A stretch of DNA of 34,576 bases from JTS-RE37 sp041743425 (GTDB lineage: Bacteria; Bacteroidota; Bacteroidia; Flavobacteriales; Flavobacteriaceae): NCBI GenBank assembly GCA_041743425.1, contig JBGTMS010000048.1, forward strand, positions 1 to 34,576. The letters are read 5' to 3'. Of this stretch, positions 24,668 to 33,527 are shown piece after piece. The number at the start of each line of letters is the position of its first letter. The stretch's first letter is position 1. Made by a program: the position numbers and the translations under genes. The notes under the pieces are model-generated. The model was not told the DNA's origin. It was given only the letters and a program-made list of their open reading frames with translations, and searched no databases.

Positions 24668-25177
24668 TTAAAAGCCCAATTCCTGCTTCACCTCTGCCAG
24701 CAGATCTTTTCCCTTGGCAACGATGAGTCCGCCGCCCTGAGTGGCATCGATTACATAATCGTATCCCTGAGCTGCCGCCACCTTTTCAATTGCGGCAAGT
24801 GCCTTTTTTGATATTGGCTCAAATAACTCTGCCTGCTTTTTGGAAAGTTCTTGTTGGGCAGCCTGCTGAGCCTCACCTATATTCTTTTCAAATCCCTGCA
24901 GTTCCTGAGCCCTCTTTTGATTTTCTTCTTCTGTCTTGGCAGTTGCTTCACTTGAATACTGGGTATATTTATTCTTAAGCTCTGTCATAGAACCTTCTAT
25001 ATCTGCCTTATAAGTCTCCTGCAACTTCTTAAGTTCAGCCTGAGCCGTTTTCATCTCAGGCATTTCTGCCAAAAGGTCTGTAACATTGATATGAGCTACT
25101 TTATTCTGCGCATTGACAAAACCTACAGCGGCTAAAATTAAAATAAAAGTTACTGCTGCTCTTTTAACTTGCTTCAT
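24668..25177 (-). CDS. OmpH/Skp-family periplasmic chaperone (short form)
   Basis: 169 residues. A signal peptide (MKQVKRAAVTFILILAAVGFVNAQ) precedes KVAHINVTDLLAEMPEMK, the usual mature start, then a long Ala/Gln/Lys/Glu coiled coil (about 45-120), and YDYVIDATQGGGLIVAKGKDL at the end. Skp-type trimers hold unfolded outer-membrane proteins in the periplasm and pass them to BamA, which is encoded three genes upstream. It follows the longer OmpH paralogue by 43 bases and precedes a terminator. The family call is firm; client preference is unknown. Confidence 0.9.
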   Translation of the reverse strand: MKQVKRAAVTFILILAAVGFVNAQNKVAHINVTDLLAEMPEMKTAQAELKKLQETYKADIEGSMTELKNKYTQYSSEATAKTEEENQKRAQELQGFEKNIGEAQQAAQQELSKKQAELFEPISKKALAAIEKVAAAQGYDYVIDATQGGGLIVAKGKDLLAEVKQELGF

Positions 25178-25220
25178 GATTTCTGAATTTACTATTTAAG
25201 TTTTATTTTTCTATTCGTTA

Positions 25221-26039
25221 TTAATTGATTGAATCCTTTTCAGTAGGTTCACGCTCCTGTTTCTTGGCCTCTCTTTCTTCCAGCAATTTGGCCCTTCTGG
25301 CTTCGTACGCTTTTTTCCGTTCTTCACGGAGCTTCAGTTGTTCCGTTCTTCTTTCTTCGACCGTCTTATCCCTCGATTCCTCTGCTTCCCTGGCCCGATC
25401 CTGGCGCTCCTGAAGCGCATCACTGATTTGTTCCTCCTGCGCCTCCTGATCATTCTCCGCCTCAAAGGCATCCAGACGACTCTGGTCGATCTGTTCCTTT
25501 TCGGGTGCGCTGACTTTCCTGGTTCTGGCTATTCCCCTTAGTACGAGTTCACTGATATCATGCCTTTTTTCGGAGTACAACATTACAACATCCGCCGATT
25601 TATCAAAAATAAAATCATATTTTTTATTCGCCCCAATTTGCTGAACCTCATTAAAAACCTGGTCCTGAATTGGCTGAATTAGCAACCTCTTCTGCAGAAC
25701 CAAATCTCCCTGAGGCCCAAACCTGTCCTGCTGATAGTCCAGTAGCTCCTTCTCAACAATCTGAATTTCTTCCTCCCGCTCTCCTATGAGCTCATCCGTC
25801 AGTAAAACTTTCTCGGCCATGAGATCCTTCTTCATCTGATCTACGGTGCTTTGCTTCTGTTCAATCTCCAGTTTCCACTTCTGTACTTTACTTTCCAGCT
25901 GATCCGTGGCATCCCTGTATTCGTCAACATTTTCGAGGATAAACTCCATATCAACATATCCAATCCGGACGCCGCGCTGTGAAAATGCATGACCGCAAAC
26001 AAAGAGGCCCGCCATTATCAAAAGGATTTTTGTCTTCAT
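25221..26039 (-). CDS. OmpH/Skp-family protein with long charged C-terminal extension
   Basis: 272 residues. Signal peptide MKTKILLIMAGLFVCGHAFS, then VRIGYVDMEFILENVDEYRDA, a coiled-coil arm and YDFIFDKSADVVMLYSEKRHDISELVL, which close a complete OmpH domain by about residue 170. About 90 residues follow, rich in Glu, Arg, Lys and Gln, ending EREPTEKDSIN, which should be a long helix or coil. Such extensions occur in flavobacterial OmpH copies next to bamA; their purpose is not known. It lies 99 bases behind bamA with its own probable promoter. Confidence 0.9.
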   Translation of the reverse strand: MKTKILLIMAGLFVCGHAFSQRGVRIGYVDMEFILENVDEYRDATDQLESKVQKWKLEIEQKQSTVDQMKKDLMAEKVLLTDELIGEREEEIQIVEKELLDYQQDRFGPQGDLVLQKRLLIQPIQDQVFNEVQQIGANKKYDFIFDKSADVVMLYSEKRHDISELVLRGIARTRKVSAPEKEQIDQSRLDAFEAENDQEAQEEQISDALQERQDRAREAEESRDKTVEERRTEQLKLREERKKAYEARRAKLLEEREAKKQEREPTEKDSIN

Positions 26040-26070
26040 GCTATTCGATTTTACATAGTAAATATCGTGC

Positions 26071-26078
26071 CAAAATTA
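26071..26078 (-). promoter_or_regulatory. Probable internal -7 box before the ompH pair
   Basis: TAATTTTG on the minus strand matches TAnnTTTG, with a start near 26064 and a leader of about 25 bases. It would allow the two chaperones to be made independently of bamA. Confidence 0.45.
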
Positions 26079-26138
26079 CTAAAAGTTTTAAAATGAGTAG
26101 ATTACCTAAAGGATTCTTACTGAAAATTTTACCAGGTG

Positions 26139-28760
26139 TCAGAACTGTTGTCCAATGATAAAATGGGTTTGCCAGCCACTGGCCCCGCTACCTGCAGATT
26201 GAGGTCTGAGATCTTCGTCAAACCCGTATCCAAAGTCGATTCCCAACAGACCAAAAGCTGGCATAAAAATGCGCAACCCCACTCCGGCCGATCTTTTTAT
26301 CTGAAACGGATTAAACTCCTGAAAATTGTTGAAGGAATTTCCGGCCTCTGTAAAAATAAGCCCGTAAATGGATGCCGATGGTTTCAGGGTGAGTGGATAT
26401 CTGAGTTCCATTGAATACTTATTATACACAATCCCTCCTTCCTGTTGACCTGTAAGCGGGTCTACCGGGGTCAATGAGTTATTTTCATAGCCCCGCAACT
26501 GTATTGTTTCCCGGCCGTCCAGGGTGAAGTTCCTTCCCAAACCATCTCCGCCCAGGAAAAATCGCTCAAAAGGTACCTTTCCCACATCCTTGTTGTAGTT
26601 GCCCAAGAATCCGAATTCAACATTGGTACGCAGTACCAGCTTCTCAATAATTCGGGTGTACCAGTCCCCATTAAATTTTACTTTATAGTATTCAAGCCAG
26701 TTGAACCTCTCCTGATCCACACTTTCCAGCTCATTGCGTTCTGTCATAGTAAGTGTTCCCCCGTTCAGGGCCCTGTCCCTTTGCAACTGATTCAATTCTT
26801 CGCTTCGGGATTTCAGGCCGGCAAAATCCTTACCGCTGAAAAGCGAGTAGGGCGGCGTAAACTTGGCAGTAACCTCAAAAATTGATCCGGATATCGGAAA
26901 AATACGGCCCGGTCCGGCAGAACTGCGAGATATTCCAAAGGTATAGGCCAGAGAGTTCGATTTTCCGTTTCCGAAATTAAAGAGGCCTGTCCGGTAGTTC
27001 TTAAAATTATAAAGCTGGTAACTCAGGGAATGGGAGATGGTAAAAAAATCATCAGGCCACTGCACCCTTTTTGCGAGACCCAGAGAAATACCTGTGATGG
27101 AGAATTGTTGGTCCTTATTGACCTCCACTCTTCCGCTGTTACTGAAGGAAGCCAGGAACTGCTGGGTTCTTGAAAGAGAAAGATTGAATCTTACCGGCTT
27201 TTTTCCGCCCAACCAGGGTTCAGAAAAATTCAGGCTGTACACGCGGAAAGTCCGGCTTGCCTGTAGCCGTAGAGCAAAGGTTTGGCCATCGCCCATTGGC
27301 ACGGGTTTGTAGGCTTCGCCTTTAAATAAATTCTGTATGGAAAAATTACTGAAAGACAGTCCGAGCGTGCCGATAAATCCGCCGCCGCCGTAACCCCCCT
27401 GCAACTCCACCTGGCTTGATCCGGATTCGACCAGACTGAATCCAAGGTCGACGGTCCCCTCATTGGGATTGGGATTCTGGATGTCCGGTTTTATCTGTTC
27501 AGCATCAAAAAATCCCAGTTGTCCAAGTTCCCGTACACTACGGATAATATTCTCCTTGCTGTATCGTTGCCCCGGTTGGGTGCGTAATTCACGGAAGATG
27601 ACATGGTCATTGGTCTTATCATTCCCGGTCACGGTAATGTGGTTCAGAAATGTCTCTTTTCCTTCGATGATCCTGATCTCAAAATTAATTGTATCGCGTT
27701 CCGCTGATACTTCCACAGGATTAATCTGGGAGAATAAATACCCGTTATTCTGATATTTGTTGGTCAGGTCATCTGCATCTGGCTTTGACTCATCGGCAAT
27801 CCTTTTGCGCAGAAGCACACCGTTGTAGACAGATCCCTTCCTGATTCCCAATTGCCGGCTTAGTTCCGCATCTGAGTATACCGAATTACCTACAAAGTCA
27901 ATTTCCCCGAAATAATATTGATTCCCTTCCTCTACCCTGATGTTTATATTGATATTATTCTTGTTTAATTCGGTGATGGTGTCCGAGATCACGCGTGCAT
28001 CCCTGTATCCGTTTTCCGCGAACTTGTCTATGACAGAAGTCAGGTCCTCCGTATAATCTTCTTCTATAAATTTGGATTTCTTCCAGAAGCGTCCGAATCG
28101 CTTCTGTTTGGTATTCTTCATAGACTTCCGAAGTCTCTTGTCCGAAAGCTTTTCATTTCCCTCAAAAGAGATTCGTTTTATTTTTACTTTCTCTCCCTTA
28201 TCTACATTGATGACCATCTTCTCCGTATTGGAGTCGACGGAATCCTTTGCAGTGGCAATCGTAACGCGTGCATTGAGAAAACCCTGCTTCTTGTATTTAT
28301 TCTGGAGGTAATTCTTGGTATTGGCGATCAGGCTTTCCGTAATCTTTTTGCCCTTTTTCAGATCGGTATCCTTTACAATGTCATCCACTTTCCGCTTTTT
28401 CACTCCGTAAACCGTGACATCGGACAGGGTAGGTCGTTCCCTGATATTAAGCTCAAGAAAGATGTTCTCTCCTTCTATTCTGCTAATAAAGAACGAAATA
28501 TCACTGAATAATTCCAGGCTCCAGAGTTTCTTGAGAACTTCACTTATCTGATCTCCTGGCACTGTGATGGGCTGCCCCTCCCTCAGACCTGTATAGGTTT
28601 TTACGGTTTGCTCGTTATAACTTTGTAAACCTGTAACTTCCAGTCCGCCAAGAAGATATTGCTTTCCGCTTTCATATGAAGGGTCCTGAGAGTGGCCGAT
28701 TAGAGTAAAAAGAAGTAAAAGGAGGGTGAGTAGTGGTTCAAGTGATATGAACCTGATCAT
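26139..28760 (-). CDS. bamA: BamA outer-membrane protein assembly factor
   Basis: 873 residues. The signal peptide is MIRFISLEPLLTLLLLLFTLIGHSQ; ATG 28760 is preferred over 28793 because the latter would overlap uppS and add a non-signal extension. About five POTRA domains (about 30-440) are followed by a 16-stranded Omp85 barrel ending in HFIIGQQF, with a terminal Phe as needed for barrel recognition. The VRF-type barrel motif region reads SAGVGLRIFMPAFGLLGIDFGYGFD. It inserts barrel proteins into the outer membrane. It lies 4 bases behind uppS and before the two ompH genes, an arrangement widespread in Bacteroidetes. Confidence 0.95.
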   Translation of the reverse strand: MIRFISLEPLLTLLLLLFTLIGHSQDPSYESGKQYLLGGLEVTGLQSYNEQTVKTYTGLREGQPITVPGDQISEVLKKLWSLELFSDISFFISRIEGENIFLELNIRERPTLSDVTVYGVKKRKVDDIVKDTDLKKGKKITESLIANTKNYLQNKYKKQGFLNARVTIATAKDSVDSNTEKMVINVDKGEKVKIKRISFEGNEKLSDKRLRKSMKNTKQKRFGRFWKKSKFIEEDYTEDLTSVIDKFAENGYRDARVISDTITELNKNNININIRVEEGNQYYFGEIDFVGNSVYSDAELSRQLGIRKGSVYNGVLLRKRIADESKPDADDLTNKYQNNGYLFSQINPVEVSAERDTINFEIRIIEGKETFLNHITVTGNDKTNDHVIFRELRTQPGQRYSKENIIRSVRELGQLGFFDAEQIKPDIQNPNPNEGTVDLGFSLVESGSSQVELQGGYGGGGFIGTLGLSFSNFSIQNLFKGEAYKPVPMGDGQTFALRLQASRTFRVYSLNFSEPWLGGKKPVRFNLSLSRTQQFLASFSNSGRVEVNKDQQFSITGISLGLAKRVQWPDDFFTISHSLSYQLYNFKNYRTGLFNFGNGKSNSLAYTFGISRSSAGPGRIFPISGSIFEVTAKFTPPYSLFSGKDFAGLKSRSEELNQLQRDRALNGGTLTMTERNELESVDQERFNWLEYYKVKFNGDWYTRIIEKLVLRTNVEFGFLGNYNKDVGKVPFERFFLGGDGLGRNFTLDGRETIQLRGYENNSLTPVDPLTGQQEGGIVYNKYSMELRYPLTLKPSASIYGLIFTEAGNSFNNFQEFNPFQIKRSAGVGLRIFMPAFGLLGIDFGYGFDEDLRPQSAGSGASGWQTHFIIGQQF

Positions 28761-28764
28761 ATCG

Positions 28765-29508
28765 CTAGTTGAGTTGTTCGCTAGTTTTTCCAAATCGTCG
28801 TTCTCTTCGCTGGTAGTTTATGATGGCTTCCACCAAATGATGTTCACCAAAATCTGGCCAAAAAACATCTATAAAATATAATTCGGCATAGGCTATTTGC
28901 CAAAGTAAAAAATTGCTGATCCGATGTTCCCCACTAGTACGGATAAGCAAGTCTACGTCTGGTAAATTTTGCGTGTAAAGATGGTTATTTATAATGGTTT
29001 CATCAATATTTTCGGGAGAAATTATATTATTTTTAACTTTGATACAGATCTCCTGAACGGCCGTTTTTATTTCCTCTCTGGAGCCATAACTCAGGGCAAG
29101 AGTCAGGGTCATTCCGGAGTTATTGCTGGTCTTGGAAATGACCTCCAAAAGTTCCTGATGTGCTTTCCCGGGAAGCGAAGAAATGAGCCCGATGGCATTC
29201 AGGCGGATGTTATTTTTATTTAAAGTCTTTAATTCTTTTTTGAGAGAAGTTACAAGAAGTTTCATGAGGGTTTCAACTTCTGCTTTGGGCCTGTTCCAGT
29301 TCTCTGTAGAAAATGCATACAGAGTGAGGTAGCCGATGCCGATTTTGGCACAATTTTCGACTGTTTGCCGAACCGCGGTAACTCCGTTTTGATGGCCGAA
29401 AATTCGTAATTTTCCTTTCTGTTTTGCCCATCTTCCATTACCATCCATGATGATTGCCAGGTGTCCGGGCAGCACCCCTTCCTTTAAATCATCGATAGTT
29501 TTCATCAT
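28765..29508 (-). CDS. uppS: Isoprenyl transferase (undecaprenyl diphosphate synthase)
   Basis: 247 residues. cis-Prenyltransferase making the C55 lipid carrier for peptidoglycan and surface glycans. The motifs are HLAIIMDGNGRWAKQKG (catalytic Asp22), YLTLYAFSTENWNRP (about 76-90), and DVDLLIRTSGEHRISNFLLWQIAYAELYFIDVFWPDF near the C-terminus. A second ATG follows the first. It is 5 bases from the DUF6089 gene and 4 bases from bamA, so it is translated as part of one envelope operon. Confidence 0.97.
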   Translation of the reverse strand: MMKTIDDLKEGVLPGHLAIIMDGNGRWAKQKGKLRIFGHQNGVTAVRQTVENCAKIGIGYLTLYAFSTENWNRPKAEVETLMKLLVTSLKKELKTLNKNNIRLNAIGLISSLPGKAHQELLEVISKTSNNSGMTLTLALSYGSREEIKTAVQEICIKVKNNIISPENIDETIINNHLYTQNLPDVDLLIRTSGEHRISNFLLWQIAYAELYFIDVFWPDFGEHHLVEAIINYQRRERRFGKTSEQLN

Positions 29509-29513
29509 AGGTG

Positions 29514-30197
29514 TTACTCGAAACAGTCAGAGCACGGTTTTCTGCCGAAGGTATAAGTTAAGGTTATTCCGGAGAAAACATACCAGTCATCACTGAATAT
29601 ATTTCCAAAACTAAATTGCTGAAAATTTGATTTTTCGGGGTTGCTGGCATCCAGATTGTCGGTAAAGGTATATTTAGCGCTTATCTCCGCTCCTATAATC
29701 AAAAACTGATTCAGCCGTGCTTTGGCGCCAACCGTCATCGGTATGGAAAAACTTCCGTCCTTTTGATTGATATCCTGCAATTGTCCGGCATCAAAATAGT
29801 GATACCCGTATCTGAAATAGGTAATTCCTGTGTATAAATAGGGGGTAAAGGCAGGTCCCAACTTATGCAGGTTGTATTCAACGAAATTGAATTCGAGGCC
29901 TGCGGAAGTTTCAAGTACATTGTTTTCTATGACGTAGCCCCTTTGTTGCCTGGACAACAAGTCGGAACGATTGTCATCCGCTGTAAATTGCCCATAAATT
30001 ATGCTTGCGCGCCACGCATAGCGTTTGCTTTTATTCCATTTGAAGATCCCTCCGAATGCCGGTCCTGAAGGAGCAATGAAATTCGTTCGGCCAACATCGC
30101 CTATGTTGTTCGCGCCACCTGCGAAAAGTCCGATTTCATAGGTTTGTGCCTGCACCCCGGCCATGCCCAACAGAAAAACGAGTATGATAGTCCTCAT
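29514..30197 (-). CDS. DUF6089-type outer-membrane beta-barrel protein
   Basis: 227 residues. Signal peptide MRTIILVFLLGMAGVQAQ, then YEIGLFAGGANNIGDVGRTNFIAPSGPAFGGIFKWN, a pattern of alternating strands with aromatic girdles typical of a small OmpA/OmpX-like barrel, and a short CSDC tail. The frame opens at 30335, but the signal peptide and promoter mark ATG 30197. Bacteroidetes genomes commonly carry this gene between nadK and uppS; its role is unknown. It starts the block DUF6089-uppS-bamA. Confidence 0.8.
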   Translation of the reverse strand: MRTIILVFLLGMAGVQAQTYEIGLFAGGANNIGDVGRTNFIAPSGPAFGGIFKWNKSKRYAWRASIIYGQFTADDNRSDLLSRQQRGYVIENNVLETSAGLEFNFVEYNLHKLGPAFTPYLYTGITYFRYGYHYFDAGQLQDINQKDGSFSIPMTVGAKARLNQFLIIGAEISAKYTFTDNLDASNPEKSNFQQFSFGNIFSDDWYVFSGITLTYTFGRKPCSDCFE

Positions 30198-30212
30198 GAA
30201 TTTCAAAAGTTG

Positions 30213-30220
30213 CAAATATA
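30213..30220 (-). promoter_or_regulatory. Probable -7 box of the DUF6089-uppS-bamA operon
   Basis: TATATTTG on the minus strand matches TAnnTTTG, with transcription starting near 30206, only about 9 bases before the ATG. Confidence 0.5.
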
Positions 30221-30310
30221 TGAATTTGAGGACAGGACCATCCTGCAATACCTTTCCTGTTCTCCTTTGATAAAACAGCTTTTGGGATTTTTTATTGTTT
30301 ACCGGGCAGA

Positions 30311-31192
30311 TCAATTGCGCCTGTCCTGTCCCCATAGCAATTTATTGCGCAGGGTTTTGAGAAAGCTCTCGGAAGTATATTCGATCATACGAATGGTAAA
30401 GGGCGCTTTTCGCACAATGATTTCCTTCCCATTCTCAAGGCTGGCCAATCTCGAATCGAGGGAAACCAGGTGATTTTCCTCGCGGCCGGATACTTTTAAA
30501 CGGATAACTGTATCATCTGAAATCACCAAAGGTCTGGCATTCAGATTATGAGGTGCGATAGGGGTGATTACCAGGGATTGGGCTGTGGGGGTAATGACTG
30601 GTCCTCCGCAGCTTAACGAGTAGCCTGTGGATCCCGTGGGAGTCGAAATGATCAGTCCGTCTGCCCAGTAGGAGGTCAGATACTCATCATTGAGATAGGT
30701 CTCCACGGTAATCATAGAGGTGGTATCTTTCCTGCTGACGGTAACTTCATTCAGGGCAAAGTTCAAAGGCCCGAATTCCGGGATCTCATAATCCGCATGA
30801 ACTGCCACAAGGCTTCTTTCCACAATGGAATAGGCTCCGGCCACGAATTCCGTGACCACTTTTCTGACATCCTCTTTTTTAAAGGTTGATAAAAACCCAA
30901 GCCGGCCTGTATTTACTCCGACAATCGGGATTCCGAGATCCCCAATATAGGTGATGGCCCTTAGAATGGTACCATCGCCTCCAAAACTAACAAGCATGTC
31001 AAAGGAATTGTCCAACCCCTTATTGGTTGTAAAGGTGGGATAGTCCTCCCTGTGACGTGCCTCTTTCAGGAGTTGATAGAATTTCTTTTCGAGATAAATC
31101 TCAGCACCTATAGCCTTGAGTTCCTCCAAAAGCTCATCCACCGGATCAACTTCACTATCATGGTATCGCTGACCGTAGATGGCAACCTTCAT
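30311..31192 (-). CDS. nadK: NAD kinase
   Basis: 293 residues, normal length. It phosphorylates NAD to NADP in the cytoplasm. SFGGDGTILRAI (GGDGT at 71-75) is the nucleotide-binding motif; NEVTVSRKD is near 149-157, and TPTGSTGYSLSCGGP (about 184-198) the second conserved motif. The start lies 5 bases after the CBS gene, so both are one transcription unit. The gap of 113 bases to the DUF6089 gene includes a promoter. Confidence 0.96.
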   Translation of the reverse strand: MKVAIYGQRYHDSEVDPVDELLEELKAIGAEIYLEKKFYQLLKEARHREDYPTFTTNKGLDNSFDMLVSFGGDGTILRAITYIGDLGIPIVGVNTGRLGFLSTFKKEDVRKVVTEFVAGAYSIVERSLVAVHADYEIPEFGPLNFALNEVTVSRKDTTSMITVETYLNDEYLTSYWADGLIISTPTGSTGYSLSCGGPVITPTAQSLVITPIAPHNLNARPLVISDDTVIRLKVSGREENHLVSLDSRLASLENGKEIIVRKAPFTIRMIEYTSESFLKTLRNKLLWGQDRRN

Positions 31193-31197
31193 ACCTT

Positions 31198-31854
31198 CTA
31201 CACGTTTAGATATTTATCAAGATAGTTGGAGCGCTCCTTAAGATTTTCCAGAAACTGATCATCATTATTACCAAAGAGGATGCTGTAATTGTAGCGCCTG
31301 AAAGTTTGCACCACATCATTGACGTGCAAGGTCCCGATCTTAACCGTTATCTGAATCACATCATTTCTTGTATCCGTAATAAAAGCACCAAGGAGCCTTG
31401 TATTATTGCTCTCGACGATTTGTGCGATCTCGCTGAAGGAGTAGTCCTTAATCCCCTTCGCAATAATCACTATGGCACCTGGTTCCGTGAAGAAGGGAGT
31501 GTCTATAAAAATGCGTATGACCTGGGAAAGGTCATAATAGCCCAAAAGCCGGCTCTCCGGATCAAGTACGTAGAGGATGTTAGCTTCATTCCTTGCAAAG
31601 GCTTCCAGGATGTCCAGCCAGCCTGTATCCCTGGTAACGAAAATGGACTCAATATTATCGCGGTAATCGTCAATGACATTTCCTGCCTCAAAAGTGTCCA
31701 GATCATTTTCCGATAGCACCCCCAAAAAAATCTCATTTTCAACAATAGCTGCATGGGAAAAAGTGGATGCTTTAAAAAACTCAATAACATCCTCAAAACG
31801 GTTGCCCGGATCAAAAACTGTGGAAGTGGGAATTATCAGGCCTTGTATGTCCAT
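31198..31854 (-). CDS. CBS-domain protein
   Basis: 218 residues. Two CBS motifs fill residues 1 to about 125 (FFKASTFSHAAIVENEIFLGVLSENDLDTF; then ILEAFARNEANILYVLDPESRLLGYYDL). The rest, with GAIVIIAKGIKDYSFSEIAQIVESNNTRLLGAFI and DVIQITVKIGT, looks ACT-like. CBS pairs typically bind adenine nucleotides or SAM, but ligand and target are unknown here. It is tightly coupled to nadK (5-base gap), so it may sense adenylates or NAD-related metabolites for that enzyme; this is inference. It is divergent from pdxJ. Confidence 0.85.
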   Translation of the reverse strand: MDIQGLIIPTSTVFDPGNRFEDVIEFFKASTFSHAAIVENEIFLGVLSENDLDTFEAGNVIDDYRDNIESIFVTRDTGWLDILEAFARNEANILYVLDPESRLLGYYDLSQVIRIFIDTPFFTEPGAIVIIAKGIKDYSFSEIAQIVESNNTRLLGAFITDTRNDVIQITVKIGTLHVNDVVQTFRRYNYSILFGNNDDQFLENLKERSNYLDKYLNV

Positions 31855-31912
31855 ACCGGTAATATATAACGCAAAATAGTAATTTAAAATATCAAAAGGT
31901 ATGCCTAATTTG

Positions 31913-31920
31913 TATTTTTG
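31913..31920 (+). promoter_or_regulatory. Probable -7 box of pdxJ
   Basis: TATTTTTG matches TAnnTTTG, giving a start near 31927 and a leader of about 21 bases. Confidence 0.5.
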
Positions 31921-31947
31921 TTGCTCTCAAAACACTAAGATCCGGAA

Positions 31948-32661
31948 ATGACGAAATTGAGCGTTAATGTGAATAAATTAGCCACCTTGCGGAATGCCCG
32001 GGGTGGAAATATTCCCAACCTCCTCAAGATGACTGCTGACATCCAGTCTTTTGGAGCCCAGGGCATCACTATTCATCCACGACCCGATGAAAGACATATT
32101 AAATATCTGGACGCCCGGGAATTAAAACAAATTGTTCACACAGAATTCAACATAGAAGGCAACCCCATCCCTGCCTTTGTGGACCTCGTAGTGAGCCTCA
32201 GACCGACTCAGGTAACCCTCGTACCTGACGCTGTGGATGCCATCACCTCCAATGCGGGATGGGATACCGTAACCCATAAGGATTACCTTTCCAAAATCGT
32301 TAAAATATTTCAGCAAGAAGGTATAAGGACCTCTCTTTTTGTAGATGCCGATCCGAAGATGATTGACGGCGCTGCGCGGACGGGTACTGACCGGATTGAA
32401 CTATACACGGAAAACTATGCCCGGCAATATGACACTGACCGGGAGCAGGCAATCGCTCCCTACCTGACGGCCGCTATCCGCTCCTCGGAACACGGAATGG
32501 GTATAAATGCCGGTCATGACCTCAGTCTGGAAAATGTCCGCTACTTCAGGGAGCATATTACTGAGCTGCTGGAAGTTTCCATCGGGCATGCTCTGATCTG
32601 CGAAGCCCTTTACCTTGGACTTGAAAATGTGGTGAATATGTATGTGCATCAGCTGAGATGA
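31948..32661 (+). CDS. pdxJ: Pyridoxine 5'-phosphate synthase
   Basis: 237 residues. It condenses aminoacetone phosphate-type intermediate (from PdxA) with deoxyxylulose phosphate to make pyridoxine phosphate. It starts MTKLSVNVNKLATLRNARGG; ITIHPRPDERHI (about 48-59) carries the catalytic His-Arg cluster, VTLVPD and FVDADPKMIDGAARTGTDRIELYT follow, and GINAGHDLSLENV (about 187-199) is the closing-loop motif. It overlaps the next gene by four bases. Window products that need PLP include MetY and the class V enzyme. Confidence 0.96.
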   Translation: MTKLSVNVNKLATLRNARGGNIPNLLKMTADIQSFGAQGITIHPRPDERHIKYLDARELKQIVHTEFNIEGNPIPAFVDLVVSLRPTQVTLVPDAVDAITSNAGWDTVTHKDYLSKIVKIFQQEGIRTSLFVDADPKMIDGAARTGTDRIELYTENYARQYDTDREQAIAPYLTAAIRSSEHGMGINAGHDLSLENVRYFREHITELLEVSIGHALICEALYLGLENVVNMYVHQLR

Positions 32662-33434
32662 AAAAAATACTGCACTCAAAAATTATAGGCAGCGGTGAAC
32701 CGCTGGTTATCCTTCACGGATTTCTGGGCATGGCTGACAACTGGAAAACCCTCGGTAACCGGTATGCTGAAATGGGCTTTCAGACACATCTTCCTGACCA
32801 GCGGAATCACGGGAAAAGTTTTTGGTCTCCGGATTTTAATTTTGATATCCTGGCAGAGGATCTTAAGTCCTATGTCGATCATCACAGTTTGCAGGCGATT
32901 CATTTGATCGGACATTCCATGGGCGGAAAAACCGCTATGAAATTCGCCTGTACGTACCCAAATATGGTGCAAACGCTTGTGGTTGCCGATATTTCTCCCA
33001 AATACTACCCGCCACACCACCGCGATATTCTGGATGCGCTCCGGGGCCTGGACCTGGAAAAAATCAACTCCCGTACCGAAGCTGATGAAGCCCTCGGAAA
33101 GCGCCTCATCAATCCCGGTATCCGTCAGTTCCTCCTCAAAAATCTTTACTGGAAATCCAGGGATATGCTGGCACTCCGGATAAATCTTGACGTCCTGCAG
33201 GAAAAAGAGGAAGAGATCGGAAAGGGTCTGGACAACACAGATCGTTATGAAGGATCCTGTCTTTTCCTGAGGGGAGAACATTCTGATTACATCCGGGAAG
33301 ACGACCTCCCTGAAATAATACAACACTTTCCAAAAGCCGTCCTGCAGACCATCGAGGATGCAGGTCACTGGTTGCATGCAGAAAATCCGGATGAATTCCT
33401 TCTTAAAACACTACAATTTATTAAGGACCGATAA
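32658..33434 (+). CDS. Alpha/beta hydrolase (YbfF-like esterase family)
   Basis: 258 residues. ILHGFLGMADNW is the oxyanion region; GHSMGG holds the nucleophile Ser87, and DAGHWLHAENPDEFL has the catalytic His near the C-terminus; DQRNHGKSF is typical of the YbfF-like short-chain esterase group. No signal peptide, so cytosolic. The substrate is unknown. Its ATG overlaps the pdxJ stop (ATGA), indicating coupled translation; a functional link with vitamin B6 synthesis is not evident. Confidence 0.9.
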   Translation: MKKILHSKIIGSGEPLVILHGFLGMADNWKTLGNRYAEMGFQTHLPDQRNHGKSFWSPDFNFDILAEDLKSYVDHHSLQAIHLIGHSMGGKTAMKFACTYPNMVQTLVVADISPKYYPPHHRDILDALRGLDLEKINSRTEADEALGKRLINPGIRQFLLKNLYWKSRDMLALRINLDVLQEKEEEIGKGLDNTDRYEGSCLFLRGEHSDYIREDDLPEIIQHFPKAVLQTIEDAGHWLHAENPDEFLLKTLQFIKDR

Positions 33435-33483
33435 GCAGCTATGGAATTTCTCCTTAGTTGGACTTAGAATCGGGATTATTTGA

Positions 33484-33491
33484 TAATTTTG
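33484..33491 (+). promoter_or_regulatory. Probable -7 box of the holin-like membrane protein gene
   Basis: TAATTTTG matches TAnnTTTG, with a TTG 23 bases upstream (33458-33460). It argues against the TTG start at 33480, which would lie upstream of the transcript start. Confidence 0.5.
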
Positions 33492-33527
33492 AGGCAATGT
33501 ATTAAATGCTGTGCCAAATTTCTATCT

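Noticed and set aside
32676..33377. 233-residue minus-strand frame opposite the alpha/beta hydrolase
   Set aside because: The plus-strand frame has a full catalytic motif set; this one has none.
33480..33527. TTG-initiated extension of the holin-like protein
   Set aside because: The start would lie upstream of the predicted transcript start; homology starts at the GTG at 33528.
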